Shown in pieces: positions 1 to 11,586 of a stretch of DNA of 64,000 bases. This DNA comes from Prochlorococcus sp. AG-347-L17. Its GTDB lineage: Bacteria > Cyanobacteriota > Cyanobacteriia > PCC-6307 > Cyanobiaceae. The stretch spans positions 1 through 64,000 of the forward strand of contig QCCN01000003.1 of assembly GCA_003278925.1 (NCBI GenBank), in the 5' to 3' direction. Position numbers and translations under genes: made by a program. Each line of letters starts with the position of its first letter. The stretch's first letter is position 1. The notes under the pieces were generated by a model, which saw only the letters and a list, made by a program, of their open reading frames with translations, had not been told where the DNA came from and made no database searches.

Positions 1-1909
1 CAGCAGCCAAAGATCTCAAAATTCTCCTCATAATTTTTCCACTACGTGTTTTTGGAAGAGAGTCAGAAATTATAATTTTTTCAGGTTTTGCGATAATTCC
101 AATTTCATTAACAACATGTTTCTTTAGATTCTCTACTAATTCTGAAGAACCTTTCACGTCTTTCTCGAGAGAAACAAAAGCAACTATAACTTCACCTTTT
201 AAATCATCTTTTTTGCCAACGACCGCAGACTCTGCAACTGATTTATGACTTACCAAAGCAGATTCTATTTCCATTGTTCCTAACCGATGTCCTGAAACAC
301 TTATGACATCATCAACTCTTCCCATAATCCATATATATCCATCTTCATCAATACGTGCTCCATCTCCAGCAAAATAAACATTTTTTTCTTCTTTAAAGGA
401 AATATATTCCCAATAACTCTCCAAATATCTCTCTGAGTTTCCGTGAATTGTTCTCATCATTCCTGGCCATGGTTTCTTAATAATTAAATAGCCACCCTCA
501 TTCTCCTTAACCTTATTTCCATTCTTATCGACGATTTCAACTTCAATTCCTGGTAGAGGGAAAGTAGCTGAACCTGGTTTTGTAGCAACGACGCCCGGCA
601 AGGGACTTATCATCACACCACCAGTCTCAGTTTGCCACCATGTATCAACAATAGGACATTTATTTTTACCAATAACATCTTTGTACCACATCCATGCCTC
701 AGGATTAATTGGTTCCCCAACTGTGCCCAAGAGTCTAAGACTCTCAAGATTATATTTATCAGGGATTTCACGTCCAGACTTCATAAATGCTCTTATTGCA
801 GTTGGTGCAGTATAAAAAATAGAAACCTTATATTTTTGAACAATTTCCCAAAAAGCCCCTAAATTTGAGGGTCTTGGCACTCCCTCATACATCAAGGTTG
901 TAGCGCCATTAGATAAAGGCCCATAAACTATATAACTATGGCCTGTAATCCAACCAACATCAGCAGTACACCAGTAAATGTCATCATCTTTCAAATCAAA
1001 AATCCATTTAAATGTTAAATGGGACCAAAGATTGTAACCACCTGTTGTGTGCACTACACCTTTGGGCTTTCCAGTAGAGCCTGAAGTATAGAGAATAAAA
1101 AGTCTATCCTCGCTATTCATGACTTCTGGTTCACACTGATCTTTTTGATCCTTTAATAATTCGTGCCACCATAAATCTCTATCATTAACCATCGAAATAT
1201 TTTTTTTGGTTCGTTGAACAACAACTACTTTTTCAACAACTTTATCTGCCCCACTTTCAATGGCCGCATCAACTGCTTTCTTAAGTTCAATTACCTTATC
1301 TTTTCTAAAGCCACCATCAGCAGTAACAACAAATCTGGCGTTTCCATCAATTAACCTATCTTTTAAAGCTTCTGAAGAAAATCCTCCAAAGACAACTGAA
1401 TGAGGCGCGCCAATTCTTGCACAAGCTAACATCGCAAACATCGCTTCTGGAATCATCGGCATATAAATACATACCAAATCTCCTTTTTTTACACCAATTG
1501 CTTTTAATGCATTAGCTGCTTTACATACCTCTTTAAGAAGTTCTTCGTAAGTATATTTTTTGCTATCTCCGGGTTCGCCTTCCCATATAAGTGCAGTCTT
1601 TCCTCCAAGCCCTCTCTTAATGTGTCTATCTAAGCAGTTATATGTAATATTGAGTTTCCCTTCTTTGAACCATTCGAAAAAGGGGGCATTTTCGTTATCT
1701 AATACAGTTTGAAATGGCTCAAACCAATCTAATTCAGATTTTGCAAAAGATTCCCAAAATTGAATAGGATTATCTGATGCTTGTTTTTTTAGACTTAGTA
1801 ATTCTTCTTGAGTACTAATATTTGAGTTTTCTGCAAATTTTTTTGATGGAGGGAAAATTCTTTTTTCTTCAAGTATGTTATTGATTGAATTTTTTTTATC
1901 TAATGACAT
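1..1909 (-). CDS. acs: Acetyl-coenzyme A synthetase, 3' end runs off the window
   Basis: Reverse-strand reading from ATG at 1909 gives [29 protein letters not shown]...; the left edge reads [16 protein letters not shown], the conserved C-terminal acs motif. Absent from the ORF track because its stop lies outside the window. Confidence 0.95.
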   Translation of the reverse strand, partial: MSLDKKNSINNILEEKRIFPPSKKFAENSNISTQEELLSLKKQASDNPIQFWESFAKSELDWFEPFQTVLDNENAPFFEWFKEGKLNITYNCLDRHIKRGLGGKTALIWEGEPGDSKKYTYEELLKEVCKAANALKAIGVKKGDLVCIYMPMIPEAMFAMLACARIGAPHSVVFGGFSSEALKDRLIDGNARFVVTADGGFRKDKVIELKKAVDAAIESGADKVVEKVVVVQRTKKNISMVNDRDLWWHELLKDQKDQCEPEVMNSEDRLFILYTSGSTGKPKGVVHTTGGYNLWSHLTFKWIFDLKDDDIYWCTADVGWITGHSYIVYGPLSNGATTLMYEGVPRPSNLGAFWEIVQKYKVSIFYTAPTAIRAFMKSGREIPDKYNLESLRLLGTVGEPINPEAWMWYKDVIGKNKCPIVDTWWQTETGGVMISPLPGVVATKPGSATFPLPGIEVEIVDKNGNKVKENEGGYLIIKKPWPGMMRTIHGNSERYLESYWEYISFKEEKNVYFAGDGARIDEDGYIWIMGRVDDVISVSGHRLGTMEIESALVSHKSVAESAVVGKKDDLKGEVIVAFVSLEKDVKGSSELVENLKKHVVNEIGIIAKPEKIIISDSLPKTRSGKIMRRILRSLAA

Positions 1910-2003
1910 TAAATAAATCTATGCTTAATAAATTTAGTAGAAAAAATTAAAGTTTTCAAAAATTTTAATATTAATTTAGCTCAAAAGTTTATTTATAATG
2001 GAT

Positions 2004-2975
2004 CTAATAAATACGGCTTAGAACAAATTCTGGGAGAGCCATTAAAGCTCTTTTATATTCTGAATCAGGAAGCCAGACTATAGCTTCTTTAGAAAGCATT
2101 GCAAAATCCTCAGCTAGTTTCCTGGAACTTTCAATAGCTTTAGAGTTCATGATGATATTAAGAGCATCATCTAAATCATCTTTTTCAGCAAGTTCTCTGT
2201 TTATAAGAACTGACAATTGTTTATTTTCTTCTAAGGCATATAAAACTGGGGCGGTAAGATAGCCGCTAGCAAGATCACTTACAGCAGGTTTTCCAAGTTG
2301 TTTATCATTTCCAGTAAAGTCAAGAATGTCATCTACAACTTGGAAAGCTAAACCAATATTTTTACCAAAATCGTACAACGATGTTAAGTTTTCGTTATTT
2401 ATCCCACTCAAAACTCCAGCTGCTTTGCAACTATTAGCTATTAATGAAGCTGTTTTACAATAACTTTTGTTGATGTATTTGGGAAAAGATTGAGCCGAAT
2501 CAAATCTATTTAAATTTTGTTTGATTTCACCTTCTGCTAAATCCATTATTACTCTACTGAGTAATTTAACTACATTTACATTGTCAAGATTTGCTAAGTG
2601 CCAACTTGCTTGAGCAAATAAAAAATCACCCGCCAAAACAGCTACTCTGGTATTAAATCTGCTATGAACTGTATCAACCCCTCTCCTTGTAGACGCCTCA
2701 TCAACAACATCATCATGGACTAATGAGGCTGTATGAATCATCTCAGTTATTTCAGCAAGCCTTTTATGTTTGCTTGTCAAGCAAAATTCAGGAGATATTG
2801 CTTTTGAAATCAATAAAACTATACCAGGTCTCAACCTTTTCCCCCCAGCACTAAAAAGGTGTTCTGCTGCGGCTTGAAGAATTGGATGACCAGCTCCTAT
2901 TAGATTTTTCAGTTCTAAAATAAGATCATCAAGATCATTTTCAACTGGTTGTAGTAGCTCTGTTACTGTATTCAT
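2004..2975 (-). CDS. sds: Polyprenyl (solanesyl-type) diphosphate synthase
   Basis: GGKRLRPGIVLL, LVHDDVVDEASTRRG and FQVVDDILDFTG: both Asp-rich motifs of trans-prenyltransferases. Confidence 0.92.
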   Translation of the reverse strand: MNTVTELLQPVENDLDDLILELKNLIGAGHPILQAAAEHLFSAGGKRLRPGIVLLISKAISPEFCLTSKHKRLAEITEMIHTASLVHDDVVDEASTRRGVDTVHSRFNTRVAVLAGDFLFAQASWHLANLDNVNVVKLLSRVIMDLAEGEIKQNLNRFDSAQSFPKYINKSYCKTASLIANSCKAAGVLSGINNENLTSLYDFGKNIGLAFQVVDDILDFTGNDKQLGKPAVSDLASGYLTAPVLYALEENKQLSVLINRELAEKDDLDDALNIIMNSKAIESSRKLAEDFAMLSKEAIVWLPDSEYKRALMALPEFVLSRIY

Positions 2976-3002
2976 GATTGACCTCTTTTATATCTTAAGG
3001 AA

Positions 3003-3797
3003 TCAAACATTACTTCGGAGGTTAACCAACCTAATTTCTTTATTAATTCCAAGCCAAAATTTTACTTTATTGGAAAACTCATCTCTTTCTGAAGTAACAA
3101 AAAATTTTACATTTTCGAGAGAAATACTCTCATAGCGGTCAGTTTTTGGAACAGCAAATGATTCATTAAATTTTTTTATTAGTGCTACCGATGGATCAAT
3201 AATTTTTATATTTGAATCTAATTTTTTTCTTAAAAAGTCATAAATCAATGGATAGTGACTACATCCAAGTATTAATTCTTCAATATTTTTGTTTATTAGT
3301 GGTCTTAAGTATAAGTCTGAGAGACTATTTAACTTATCAAGATTTAATTTTTCTTTTTCAATTTCTGATACAAATTCTGGACATTCTTGCTGAAATATTA
3401 TCGTATTCTCTTTTTTAGCATTTATAGCTTTCTTGTAATACGATGATCGAACAGTTGTTTGTGTTGCTAGGACACCAATTATATGTTTATCAACTATTTC
3501 CGATACTGAGTTTATAAGATCAAAACAAGGGACCTTTAAATTATCTTCTAGAATATCAAGCGCACACGCATTTGTAGTGTTACATGCAACTAAAAGTGCA
3601 TCCAAATTCTTATCAACAAAAAAAGTACAAATCTCCATTGCAATTAATCTTATCTCTTTAGAATTTTTGTTCCCAAAAGGTATTCTATTTGTATCCGCCA
3701 AATAAAAAACTTCTATATCTTTACGTGTTTTTAGTAAAGAATTAAGGATAGTAAAACCACCTATTCCGCTATCAAATATACCTATTTTAAGTTTCAC
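3003..3797 (-). CDS. murI: Glutamate racemase
   Basis: IGIFDSGIGGFTIL, VACNTTNACALD, LGCSHYPL motifs. GTG start overlaps the upstream amidase stop (GTGA). Confidence 0.95.
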   Translation of the reverse strand: MKLKIGIFDSGIGGFTILNSLLKTRKDIEVFYLADTNRIPFGNKNSKEIRLIAMEICTFFVDKNLDALLVACNTTNACALDILEDNLKVPCFDLINSVSEIVDKHIIGVLATQTTVRSSYYKKAINAKKENTIIFQQECPEFVSEIEKEKLNLDKLNSLSDLYLRPLINKNIEELILGCSHYPLIYDFLRKKLDSNIKIIDPSVALIKKFNESFAVPKTDRYESISLENVKFFVTSERDEFSNKVKFWLGINKEIRLVNLRSNV

Positions 3798-4874
3798 CCT
3801 ACTTTATCTAGATATTCGAGGATGCCTTTTGCAATTGCATAGGCTAATCTTTTTCGATGGGTTATTTTTTCTAATCTTCTTGCATCTAATCTTCCCGTTA
3901 AAAATCCAATTTCCACAAGGACTGCAGGCATCCTAGTATTTTTAATTACATAAAATCGACCTTGTTTAACTCCTCGATCAGGACTCCCAGGGGAAACTCT
4001 TAAAATTTGTTTTTGAATTCTTTTCGCGAGTAATCTTCCTCTCCAACCTCTGTAATAGAAGGTTTCCAATCCATTTATGTCCCTTCTTTTACCTCTTGAG
4101 GCATTTGCATGAATACTTACAAAGATATCTGCATCCGTATTATTAGCAATGGAAACTCTTGGAGGTAAATCCAAATCAACGTCATTTGTTCTAGTCAACC
4201 TTACTTTGACACCTTTCTCAGAAAGTAAATTTTTAATTATTTTTGAAACATCTAGAACAACATCTGTTTCTCTAACACCACCAATACCTATTGCTCCTGG
4301 ATCAGGTCCTCCATGCCCCGGATCGATTACAACCTGAAACTTGTTTCGTTTTACCTCAGGTAGTTTCAAGTAACCATAATTGTTTTTCTTATTAATTAAA
4401 TTTTGATTTGCTTTGATATTTCCTCTTTTCTTTTCGACTAAACCTTCTCCAATCTCTTTAAATGAATATTTTGGGTTAAATAGTTTAATTCTCCATCTAT
4501 TTTGATCTAAGCCAACCATTTGCCAAGTCAAAGGTTTTAAATAAGTATCTTCTTTAAATTCAATTACTAATCTTGTTTTACCTTTATTTGGTTTACCTAA
4601 TCTAATTTCTTTTATTGGACCATTTCCTTTTATTATTCTAGGATTTTAATTCTCCTGGAAAATCTACCCAGAATCTGTCTCCATATATTTGGTTAGACTT
4701 CTGAAAATATGCTTTTAAATTTGAATTTAATTTAGTTCTTAATTCTAAAACCCCATTAGTGTTTATTGCCCATGCTGCCAGAGCACTAGAAGATTTAACT
4801 GGGAGGATTGAAGAATTTAAAAATAAAAAAACGGATAAATAACGAAAAAGTTTATTATCTAAAAACTTTATCAT
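3794..4874 (-). pseudogene. N-acetylmuramoyl-L-alanine amidase (Amidase_3) with N-terminal AMIN-like region; reading frame broken between 4638 and about 4650
   Basis: ORF 3794..4531 has VVIDPGHGGPDPGAIG...VSIHANAS...VEIGFLTG (Amidase_3). ORF 4638..4874 encodes a signal peptide and AMIN start ending GDRFWVDFPGELKS*. The intervening sequence in the downstream frame reads NPRIIKGNGPIKEIRLGKPNKGKTRLVIEFKEDTYLKPLTWQMVG, so the two ORFs form one protein separated by a +1/-2 frameshift at AAAA. Confidence 0.82.
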
Positions 4875-5701
4875 TAGTTTGAAAACAATTTGTTTTTTCT
4901 ATGTTTAAGGCTTGGCATCTGTTCCCTAATTTTCTTTACTCTTTCTTTATCAGCAGGTGCTATTGCCGCTCCCTGAGTTTTTCCGGCATCAGATAAAACA
5001 GTCCCCCAAGGGTCAATTACCATTGCATGACCATGACTTTGCCTTCTCCCATAATGAATTCCAGTTTGAGCTGGAGCGACTACATATGCTGTATTCTCTA
5101 TTGCTCTTGCTTGTAATAGGATTTGCCAATGATCTTTTCCAGTAAATGCTGTAAAAGCTGCGGGAATCATAATTAGCTCTGCTCCATTCGAAGACAAATA
5201 TCTATAAAGTTCAGGGAATCTAACGTCGTAACAAATCGATAGTCCTATTTTGCATAAACCTGGGACATCTACAACAGGTGGATACTCTGCTCCAGATAAA
5301 ATAGTTGACGATTCCTTGTATAAATTTCCATCTGGCAAATCAACATCAAACAAGTGGATCTTGTCGTATTTTGCCAATATCTGTCCATCTTTCCCAAATA
5401 AGGCTGACCTATTAAAAGTATGACTGTCATCACCAGCAGGGACAGGGTACCCTCCACCCAAAAGAAATACTTGATATCTTTGAGACATGGTTTTTAGAAA
5501 ATTTGAACACTTTTCTGACAATTCAGAAGCTAATCTGAGTTTTTCATCATCTCCTCCTAAAAAAGCGAAATTCTCAGGCAATCCTATTAACTCAGCACCT
5601 CTTCTAGCAGCTAATTCAATCTGTTCTTCTGCTTCCATAAAATTTGCTTCAACATTTGAAGTACTTGTAATTTGCAATGCAGCTACCAAAAAATCAGTCA
5701 A
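4874..5701 (-). CDS. Carbon-nitrogen hydrolase (nitrilase/Nit1-like family)
   Basis: LIGLPENFAF, YDKIHLFDVDLP, IGLSICYDVRFPELYR: the Glu-Lys-Cys triad motifs. Its stop overlaps the amidase ATG (TAATG). Confidence 0.92.
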   Translation of the reverse strand: MTDFLVAALQITSTSNVEANFMEAEEQIELAARRGAELIGLPENFAFLGGDDEKLRLASELSEKCSNFLKTMSQRYQVFLLGGGYPVPAGDDSHTFNRSALFGKDGQILAKYDKIHLFDVDLPDGNLYKESSTILSGAEYPPVVDVPGLCKIGLSICYDVRFPELYRYLSSNGAELIMIPAAFTAFTGKDHWQILLQARAIENTAYVVAPAQTGIHYGRRQSHGHAMVIDPWGTVLSDAGKTQGAAIAPADKERVKKIREQMPSLKHRKNKLFSN

Positions 5702-5731
5702 GACTTTACTCCTAATGAACCAATTCGTAAA

Positions 5732-6460
5732 TCATGAGGCACGAATCACACCTCTTTCAACTTGAGCTGGAACAATATCTAAGCAATCAAGTTCAGAGCA
5801 ACATTTAAAATCATCCTCATAATCTCCAAGACTTGTCAATCTTTTGCCATGGGTTGCTGTTTTTAAACATTTCAAAATATCATTTTTCCAGACATCCCAA
5901 AGTGCTAAAGCAGCCTGTAATTCGTCATTCAGAATATTAATTTCAAAATCACAGTTCTGTTTTAGGTATGAGGCTAAAGCACCCGCAGCTAGAGAATCCT
6001 CTAGTGAATAAGAGCCTTCCCAACCACTACCAAGTATTAAAACATTTTCACTTTTTAATGAAATGATTTTTTCGGCAACTGCTTTCCTATTTGGCAGACC
6101 CATAGCAAATAAATGCTTAGCATTTTGAACTTTTTGCAATGATTTAGTCCCATTAGTCGTACTCATAAATAGTCTTTTACCATTAACAATTTTTTTTGTA
6201 ACTGATAAAGGAGAATTTCCTAAATCAAAGCCCTCAATCTTCTTTCCGCCTCTCTCTCCAATCATTAGTCTCTTTTCAGCTTGCCAATTAATTGCAGATT
6301 CTTTTAATAAATCTAAATCTGCAAAAACTTGTATTGAATCAGCTCCATTTTTTAAAGCCCAAGAAATTGTAGTTGTAGCTCTTAAAACATCAATGACCAC
6401 TGCAATGTCTGGAATATTTTGAGGAACATCCTTTGCGACGTGATAATAAGTAAGATTAAT
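5732..6460 (-). CDS. comB: 2-phosphosulfolactate phosphatase family protein (ComB-like), probable ATT start
   Basis: VVIDVLRATTTISWALKNGADSI and STTNGTKSL motifs. The ORF track starts at GTG (6400), but in-frame upstream codons encode INLTYYHVAKDVPQNIPDIA with no ATG/GTG/TTG before the upstream TGA; ATT at 6460 follows AAGGA. Confidence 0.88.
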   Translation of the reverse strand: MNLTYYHVAKDVPQNIPDIAVVIDVLRATTTISWALKNGADSIQVFADLDLLKESAINWQAEKRLMIGERGGKKIEGFDLGNSPLSVTKKIVNGKRLFMSTTNGTKSLQKVQNAKHLFAMGLPNRKAVAEKIISLKSENVLILGSGWEGSYSLEDSLAAGALASYLKQNCDFEINILNDELQAALALWDVWKNDILKCLKTATHGKRLTSLGDYEDDFKCCSELDCLDIVPAQVERGVIRAS

Positions 6461-6596
6461 AGTTAAATCCTTTTTTTCTCAATTTATTATAGAAAACAGT
6501 TACTTAATTTGATTATTTTTTTTTTAAAAACAAACTTATTGATAATATATAAATAATTTGATCTTAAAGAAATCTTATCAAGTATTTAATTTGAAA

Positions 6597-7907
6597 ATGA
6601 ATAATATCCGCAAAATAAAAGGTGGAGTTAATTTAAAAGGAAAATTAAAAGTACCTGGAGATAAATCTATTTCTCATAGAGCTCTAATAATAGGAAGTAT
6701 TGCTAAGGGTGAGACGACTATTGAGGGGTTCTTACATTCTGAAGATCCTCTTTCAACTGCTGATTGTCTTAGAAAGTTAGGGGTGAATATACCAGAAATA
6801 AAAAAAAATGAGCCTTTTACGATTTCAGGATTGGGTCTTGATGGATTTAAAGAGCCCAAAGAAATTCTAAATTGTGGGAATTCTGGAACCACCATGAGAC
6901 TATTAATGGGGTTACTTGCTGGTCAAGAAGGCAAGAATTTCATCTTAACAGGTGACATTTCTCTTAATGAAAGGCCAATGGGGAGAGTGGGCAAACCGTT
7001 ATCATTGATGGGTGGCAAAATTTTTGGTAGAGAAAAAGGAAACAAAGCTCCAATCTCTATTGATGGGAATAAATTAAAAGGGTGTGTTATTGGCACTCCT
7101 GTCGCCAGTGCTCAAGTAAAATCTGCAATCTTACTAGCAGGTCTCAAAGCTTCTGGAACCACTTCTGTTATTGAACCAGCATCTTCAAGAGATCATACTG
7201 AAAGAATGTTAAAAGCATTTGGAGCAGACATCAGTATCAGAGGAGAATTAGGAAGAAATGTGGTTATAAAGTCAGGGGGCAACTTAATTGGCCAGAGAAT
7301 ATTGATTCCTGGAGACATAAGCTCTGCTTCTTTTTGGATGATTGCTGCATCTATTGTTCCAAATTCAGAGGTTTTAATTCAGAATGTCGGCCTAAATCCT
7401 ACAAGAACAGGTGTTTTAAATGTAATGGATTCAATGGGGTGCAATTATGAGATTTTAGATAAATCGACTATTGCAGGTGAACCTATTGGATCTATAAAAG
7501 TAAAGACTTCAAATAATTTAAGATCATTCACTATTGAAGGAGATATTCTCCCAAAACTTATAGATGAAATCCCTATCCTTACTGTGGCTGCCTGTTTTTG
7601 TAATGGAGTTTCTGAAATTAAGGATGCACAAGAATTAAGAGTTAAGGAGACAGATCGATTAAAAGTCATGGCAAGGCAGTTACAAAAATTTGGTGCTGAA
7701 ATCACAGAAAAAGAGGATGGGTTAATTATTAATGGGCAATCAAAATTTCATTCTGCGGAAGTAGATAGTGAGACAGATCATCGAGTGGCAATGAGTCTCG
7801 CTATTGCTTCACTTCTAGCCAAAGGTACCTCAAAAATCATGAGAGCAGATGCATCTAGCGTCTCCTATCCCACTTTTTGGGAAGAGCTGGCCAAACTAAC
7901 TAACTAG
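6597..7907 (+). CDS. aroA: 3-phosphoshikimate 1-carboxyvinyltransferase
   Basis: [53 protein letters not shown] at 6597 preferred over the track's TTG at 6558. Confidence 0.95.
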   Translation: MNNIRKIKGGVNLKGKLKVPGDKSISHRALIIGSIAKGETTIEGFLHSEDPLSTADCLRKLGVNIPEIKKNEPFTISGLGLDGFKEPKEILNCGNSGTTMRLLMGLLAGQEGKNFILTGDISLNERPMGRVGKPLSLMGGKIFGREKGNKAPISIDGNKLKGCVIGTPVASAQVKSAILLAGLKASGTTSVIEPASSRDHTERMLKAFGADISIRGELGRNVVIKSGGNLIGQRILIPGDISSASFWMIAASIVPNSEVLIQNVGLNPTRTGVLNVMDSMGCNYEILDKSTIAGEPIGSIKVKTSNNLRSFTIEGDILPKLIDEIPILTVAACFCNGVSEIKDAQELRVKETDRLKVMARQLQKFGAEITEKEDGLIINGQSKFHSAEVDSETDHRVAMSLAIASLLAKGTSKIMRADASSVSYPTFWEELAKLTN

Positions 7908-7919
7908 CGTAAAAAGTTT

Positions 7920-8825
7920 TTGTCTGAATTAATAGAAGTTTTAACTAAAGATGGTAGTTACTCTTTAAGAAGTGTTTTTTTTCAAGAAAACTTTCATAGT
8001 TTATTGGGCGCATTGGAGGAAACAAAGTCAAAGTTTACAGCTACTTCTAATTTGCAAAGATTTAAGGGAGAATCTCTTAATGTTTTGGATATATGTTTTG
8101 GCTTAGGTTACAATTCCGCTTCTTTATTAGATGAATTAATTACACAAAAATCTTATTTAAATTTGTATACATTAGAGATTGATAAAAAGCCTCTTGAATA
8201 TTCGCTTAGAAATGAATCTTTTTTAAAATTATGGTCTCCAAAAGTAAGAACAATATTTGAATCACTTTATCGAAAAGATTACTTTGAGGATCAATTTTTT
8301 AAGTGCAGTGTTTTGTGGGGTGATGCTAGAGAAAAAATCAACATTATTCCTTCATCTATTAAATTCGATCTGATTTATTTAGATGGTTTTTCTCCTCAAA
8401 AATGCCCACAATTATGGACAATTGAATTTTTATCTAAAGTCGCAGAAAAACTTAATTCTCAGGGTTATTTAATAACTTATTCTTCTTCAGCGGCAGTAAG
8501 AAGTACTTTAAGAAATCTAGGATTAGAAATTTTTACTATTAAGCCAAGTTTTAAAAACAGAACTTTTTGGAGTCAGGGAACTGTCGCAATATCAAAATTT
8601 GATAAGAACAAATTAAAACCTAATTTCAATTTTGAAAAGTTATCTTTAATGGAAGAGGAACATCTCTTAACTAAAGCTAGTATTCCATATAGAGATCAAG
8701 ATTTAAACTCAAGTAAAGACGATATAATCAAGAGGAGATTAGATGAGCAATTACTCTCAAATCTATTATCTACAAATAAATGGAGAAAGAAGTGGGGAAT
8801 GACGAAGTTATCCATTAAGAGTTAG
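7920..8825 (+). CDS. MnmC-type SAM-dependent methyltransferase domain protein (methyltransferase domain only)
   Basis: LDICFGLGYNSASLLDEL (SAM motif I), FDLIYLDGFSPQKCPQLWT, LITYSSSAAVRSTLRNLGL, as in the MnmC methyltransferase half; no FAD-oxidase half. Confidence 0.82.
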   Translation: MSELIEVLTKDGSYSLRSVFFQENFHSLLGALEETKSKFTATSNLQRFKGESLNVLDICFGLGYNSASLLDELITQKSYLNLYTLEIDKKPLEYSLRNESFLKLWSPKVRTIFESLYRKDYFEDQFFKCSVLWGDAREKINIIPSSIKFDLIYLDGFSPQKCPQLWTIEFLSKVAEKLNSQGYLITYSSSAAVRSTLRNLGLEIFTIKPSFKNRTFWSQGTVAISKFDKNKLKPNFNFEKLSLMEEEHLLTKASIPYRDQDLNSSKDDIIKRRLDEQLLSNLLSTNKWRKKWGMTKLSIKS

Positions 8826-8850
8826 ATTTAAATAAAGATTTCAAATAAAC

Positions 8851-10212
8851 ATGTTAAGTGTTGCGATATTAGCGGCAGGCAAGGGTACTAGGATGGAAAG
8901 CTCATTGCCTAAAGTTTTACATAAAATTTCTGGCAAAAGCCTCCTACAAAGAGTAATTGATTCATGTGTCGAATTAAAACCTGATCAAATTTTCGTAATT
9001 ACTGGACACAAATCAAAAGAAGTACAAAAGTCAATCCCAAACGATAAAAAAATCCATTTTGTTATTCAAGAACCTCAATCAGGAACCGGGCATGCCATCC
9101 AAATACTTTGTAGAGAAGTAAAAAATCATGAAGGAAAACTTTTGGTACTTAATGGCGATGTGCCACTCATTAGGCCTAGCACTCTAAAAAGACTTTTGTT
9201 TTTACACGACTCGAAAAATGCTGATGTTTCTTTAATTACTACAAAGAAAACAAATCCTTATGGATATGGTAGAGTTTTTTTGAAGGGTGATTTTATAGAG
9301 AGAATTGTTGAAGAAAAAGATTGCAATGATTTAGAAAGAGAAAATCCATTAATAAATGCAGGTGTATACTGTTTTAACTGGGGTAACTTATCAGAAATAA
9401 TTAATACATTGCAAAGCAATAATAATCAAAAAGAGATTTACTTAACAGATACGATATCTCTGCTAAAAAATTCCTCAAGTCTCGAGGTAGAGGATAATGG
9501 AGAGCTTCAAGGAATTAATAACAGAATTCAACTATCAGAGTGCGAGGAATGTATTCAGAATTCAATTAAAGAAAAACATATGCTTAATGGTGTAACTTTT
9601 ATAAATAAAGCAAGTTGTTCAATTAGTGAAGAAGCTGAAATTGGTAAGGATGTAATCATAGAGGCTAATACACATATAAGAGGAAATACGAAAATAAATA
9701 GTCATTGCATTATCGGTCCAAATACTTTTATTGAGAATTCTAATGTGGGATTAAATTGTGAAATTTTAAACTCTACTGTTTATGATTCTCAGATAATGGA
9801 TCATATAAAAATTGGCCCTTATAGTCATATAAGACCTAATTCTAAAATATCTTCCCATAGCAAAATAGGCAATTTTGTTGAGATCAAAAATAGTCAACTA
9901 GAAGAAGAATCTAAAGTAAACCATCTAAGTTATATAGGTGATTCTATTATTGGAAGATCTACAAATATTGGAGCAGGCACTATTACTGCAAATTTTGATG
10001 GACAGAAAAAATATCAAACAAAAATTGGTAAAAATTCCAGTATTGGAGCAAACACAGTTTTTGTAGCACCAATAAATCTAGGGGAATCAGTAACAACAGG
10101 TGCTGGTTCAGTGATCACAAAAGACTCTAAAGATAATTCATTAGCGATCTCAAGAACTAAGCAAGTAAATATAGAGAATTGGAAAAAAAGAAATCCTGAT
10201 TTAGTTAATTAA
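8851..10212 (+). CDS. glmU: Bifunctional UDP-N-acetylglucosamine pyrophosphorylase / glucosamine-1-phosphate N-acetyltransferase
   Basis: [19 protein letters not shown] plus left-handed beta-helix hexapeptides and [20 protein letters not shown]. Confidence 0.96.
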   Translation: MLSVAILAAGKGTRMESSLPKVLHKISGKSLLQRVIDSCVELKPDQIFVITGHKSKEVQKSIPNDKKIHFVIQEPQSGTGHAIQILCREVKNHEGKLLVLNGDVPLIRPSTLKRLLFLHDSKNADVSLITTKKTNPYGYGRVFLKGDFIERIVEEKDCNDLERENPLINAGVYCFNWGNLSEIINTLQSNNNQKEIYLTDTISLLKNSSSLEVEDNGELQGINNRIQLSECEECIQNSIKEKHMLNGVTFINKASCSISEEAEIGKDVIIEANTHIRGNTKINSHCIIGPNTFIENSNVGLNCEILNSTVYDSQIMDHIKIGPYSHIRPNSKISSHSKIGNFVEIKNSQLEEESKVNHLSYIGDSIIGRSTNIGAGTITANFDGQKKYQTKIGKNSSIGANTVFVAPINLGESVTTGAGSVITKDSKDNSLAISRTKQVNIENWKKRNPDLVN

Positions 10213-11574
10213 TTGAATGATTTTTTCAAGTTGCCAACATCTGCTCCCTTTTATAAGAATAGAATCACCTTTTTTTGTAGATTTGTTTATCTCTTTAGGT
10301 ACATCTTTAATATTATTTAAAACTAAGAATTTATTTTTATCTTTTAGATAATTAGAGTAAATTTTTTCATTTTCTTTATCGCAAATAAATAAACACTTTT
10401 CTATATCTGAATTATTTATTAAGTTGAATATTTCTTTGTGATACTTTTCAGATTCTTTTCCCAATTCTTGCATACTTCCAAATATGAAAAATTTATTTCT
10501 CGGTTTTTCAAGTAGGTTTTTAATACAAGCTTTTACTGACTCCGGCGAAGCATTATATGATTCATCATATATTGTTGTTTTTACTGATTTAAGAATTTTA
10601 TTTCTTCCACCTAAACTTACAAAATCAAATTTATTAAAACTTGCAAAATCAATTCCTAGCTCTTTAGCAACTGCATAAGCAAATAAGAAATTAGAAGCAT
10701 TGTGATATCCCTCAAATGAAATTTCAAAGGTATTTTCTTCAATTAAAATTGTTTTATTAGAAGGATTATAAAATCCTCGCAAATTATTATCTTTCTTAAA
10801 ACTATCCTTTTGATTTTCTATATTTAATAGTTTTACTTTTATCACTCTACCTTTCCAAAATCCTTTTAAAGTTTTTTCTAGGAATTGATCATTTGCTGGA
10901 ATTATTACAACTCCCTTTGGATTTAAGAACTTACTAATTTCACACTTTGCATTAGTAATATTTTTTTTTGAGCCCAACAATCCAATATGAGCTGTCCCAA
11001 TGTTAGTAATAACTGCAATATCGGGTTCACTATATTTAGATAAATTCTCGATCTGTCCAAGACCTCTCATCCCCATCTCAAGAACTAAAACTTTATCTTC
11101 TATATCTGTGGCAAGAATAGTAAGACCAACTCCAATCTCATTATTAAAATTTGCATGAGATAATTTAATTCTTCCAAGTTTATTTAAAACTCCGCCGATC
11201 ATTTCTTTTGTTGTGGTTTTACCCACTGAGCCAGTTATCGCAACCACAGGGATATTTAATTTTTTTCTTTTGAGCAAGGTTAATTTTTGAAAAGCCTCTG
11301 TTGTGTCATTTACAACCCAATAAGGAAGGTTACTAGGCAGTAATCTCTGCATCCCTTTTTTAATTACAACAGATTTAACTCCTTTATTTAAAACCTCTGG
11401 AAGAAAACTATGTCCGTCAAAATTTTTACCCTTGATAGCTATAAAAAGATCATTTTTTAATAAGGTTCTACTATCAATACTTATATTCTCAAAATTCAAA
11501 AAATCTCTTTCCCCCTCACTCAGATTTCTAATATCCCCCAAAACATCGTTTAATTCTGATAAAGAGAATTCCAT
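10201..11574 (-). CDS. murF: UDP-N-acetylmuramoyl-tripeptide--D-alanyl-D-alanine ligase
   Basis: [38 protein letters not shown]: Mur ligase / MurF motifs. Confidence 0.94.
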   Translation of the reverse strand: MEFSLSELNDVLGDIRNLSEGERDFLNFENISIDSRTLLKNDLFIAIKGKNFDGHSFLPEVLNKGVKSVVIKKGMQRLLPSNLPYWVVNDTTEAFQKLTLLKRKKLNIPVVAITGSVGKTTTKEMIGGVLNKLGRIKLSHANFNNEIGVGLTILATDIEDKVLVLEMGMRGLGQIENLSKYSEPDIAVITNIGTAHIGLLGSKKNITNAKCEISKFLNPKGVVIIPANDQFLEKTLKGFWKGRVIKVKLLNIENQKDSFKKDNNLRGFYNPSNKTILIEENTFEISFEGYHNASNFLFAYAVAKELGIDFASFNKFDFVSLGGRNKILKSVKTTIYDESYNASPESVKACIKNLLEKPRNKFFIFGSMQELGKESEKYHKEIFNLINNSDIEKCLFICDKENEKIYSNYLKDKNKFLVLNNIKDVPKEINKSTKKGDSILIKGSRCWQLEKIIQLIN

Positions 11575-11586
11575 TAAAAAATTAAG

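Noticed and set aside
632-862. 76-aa plus-strand ORF
   Set aside because: Lies antisense inside acs, low-complexity translation without domain-like pattern; AT-rich antisense artefact.
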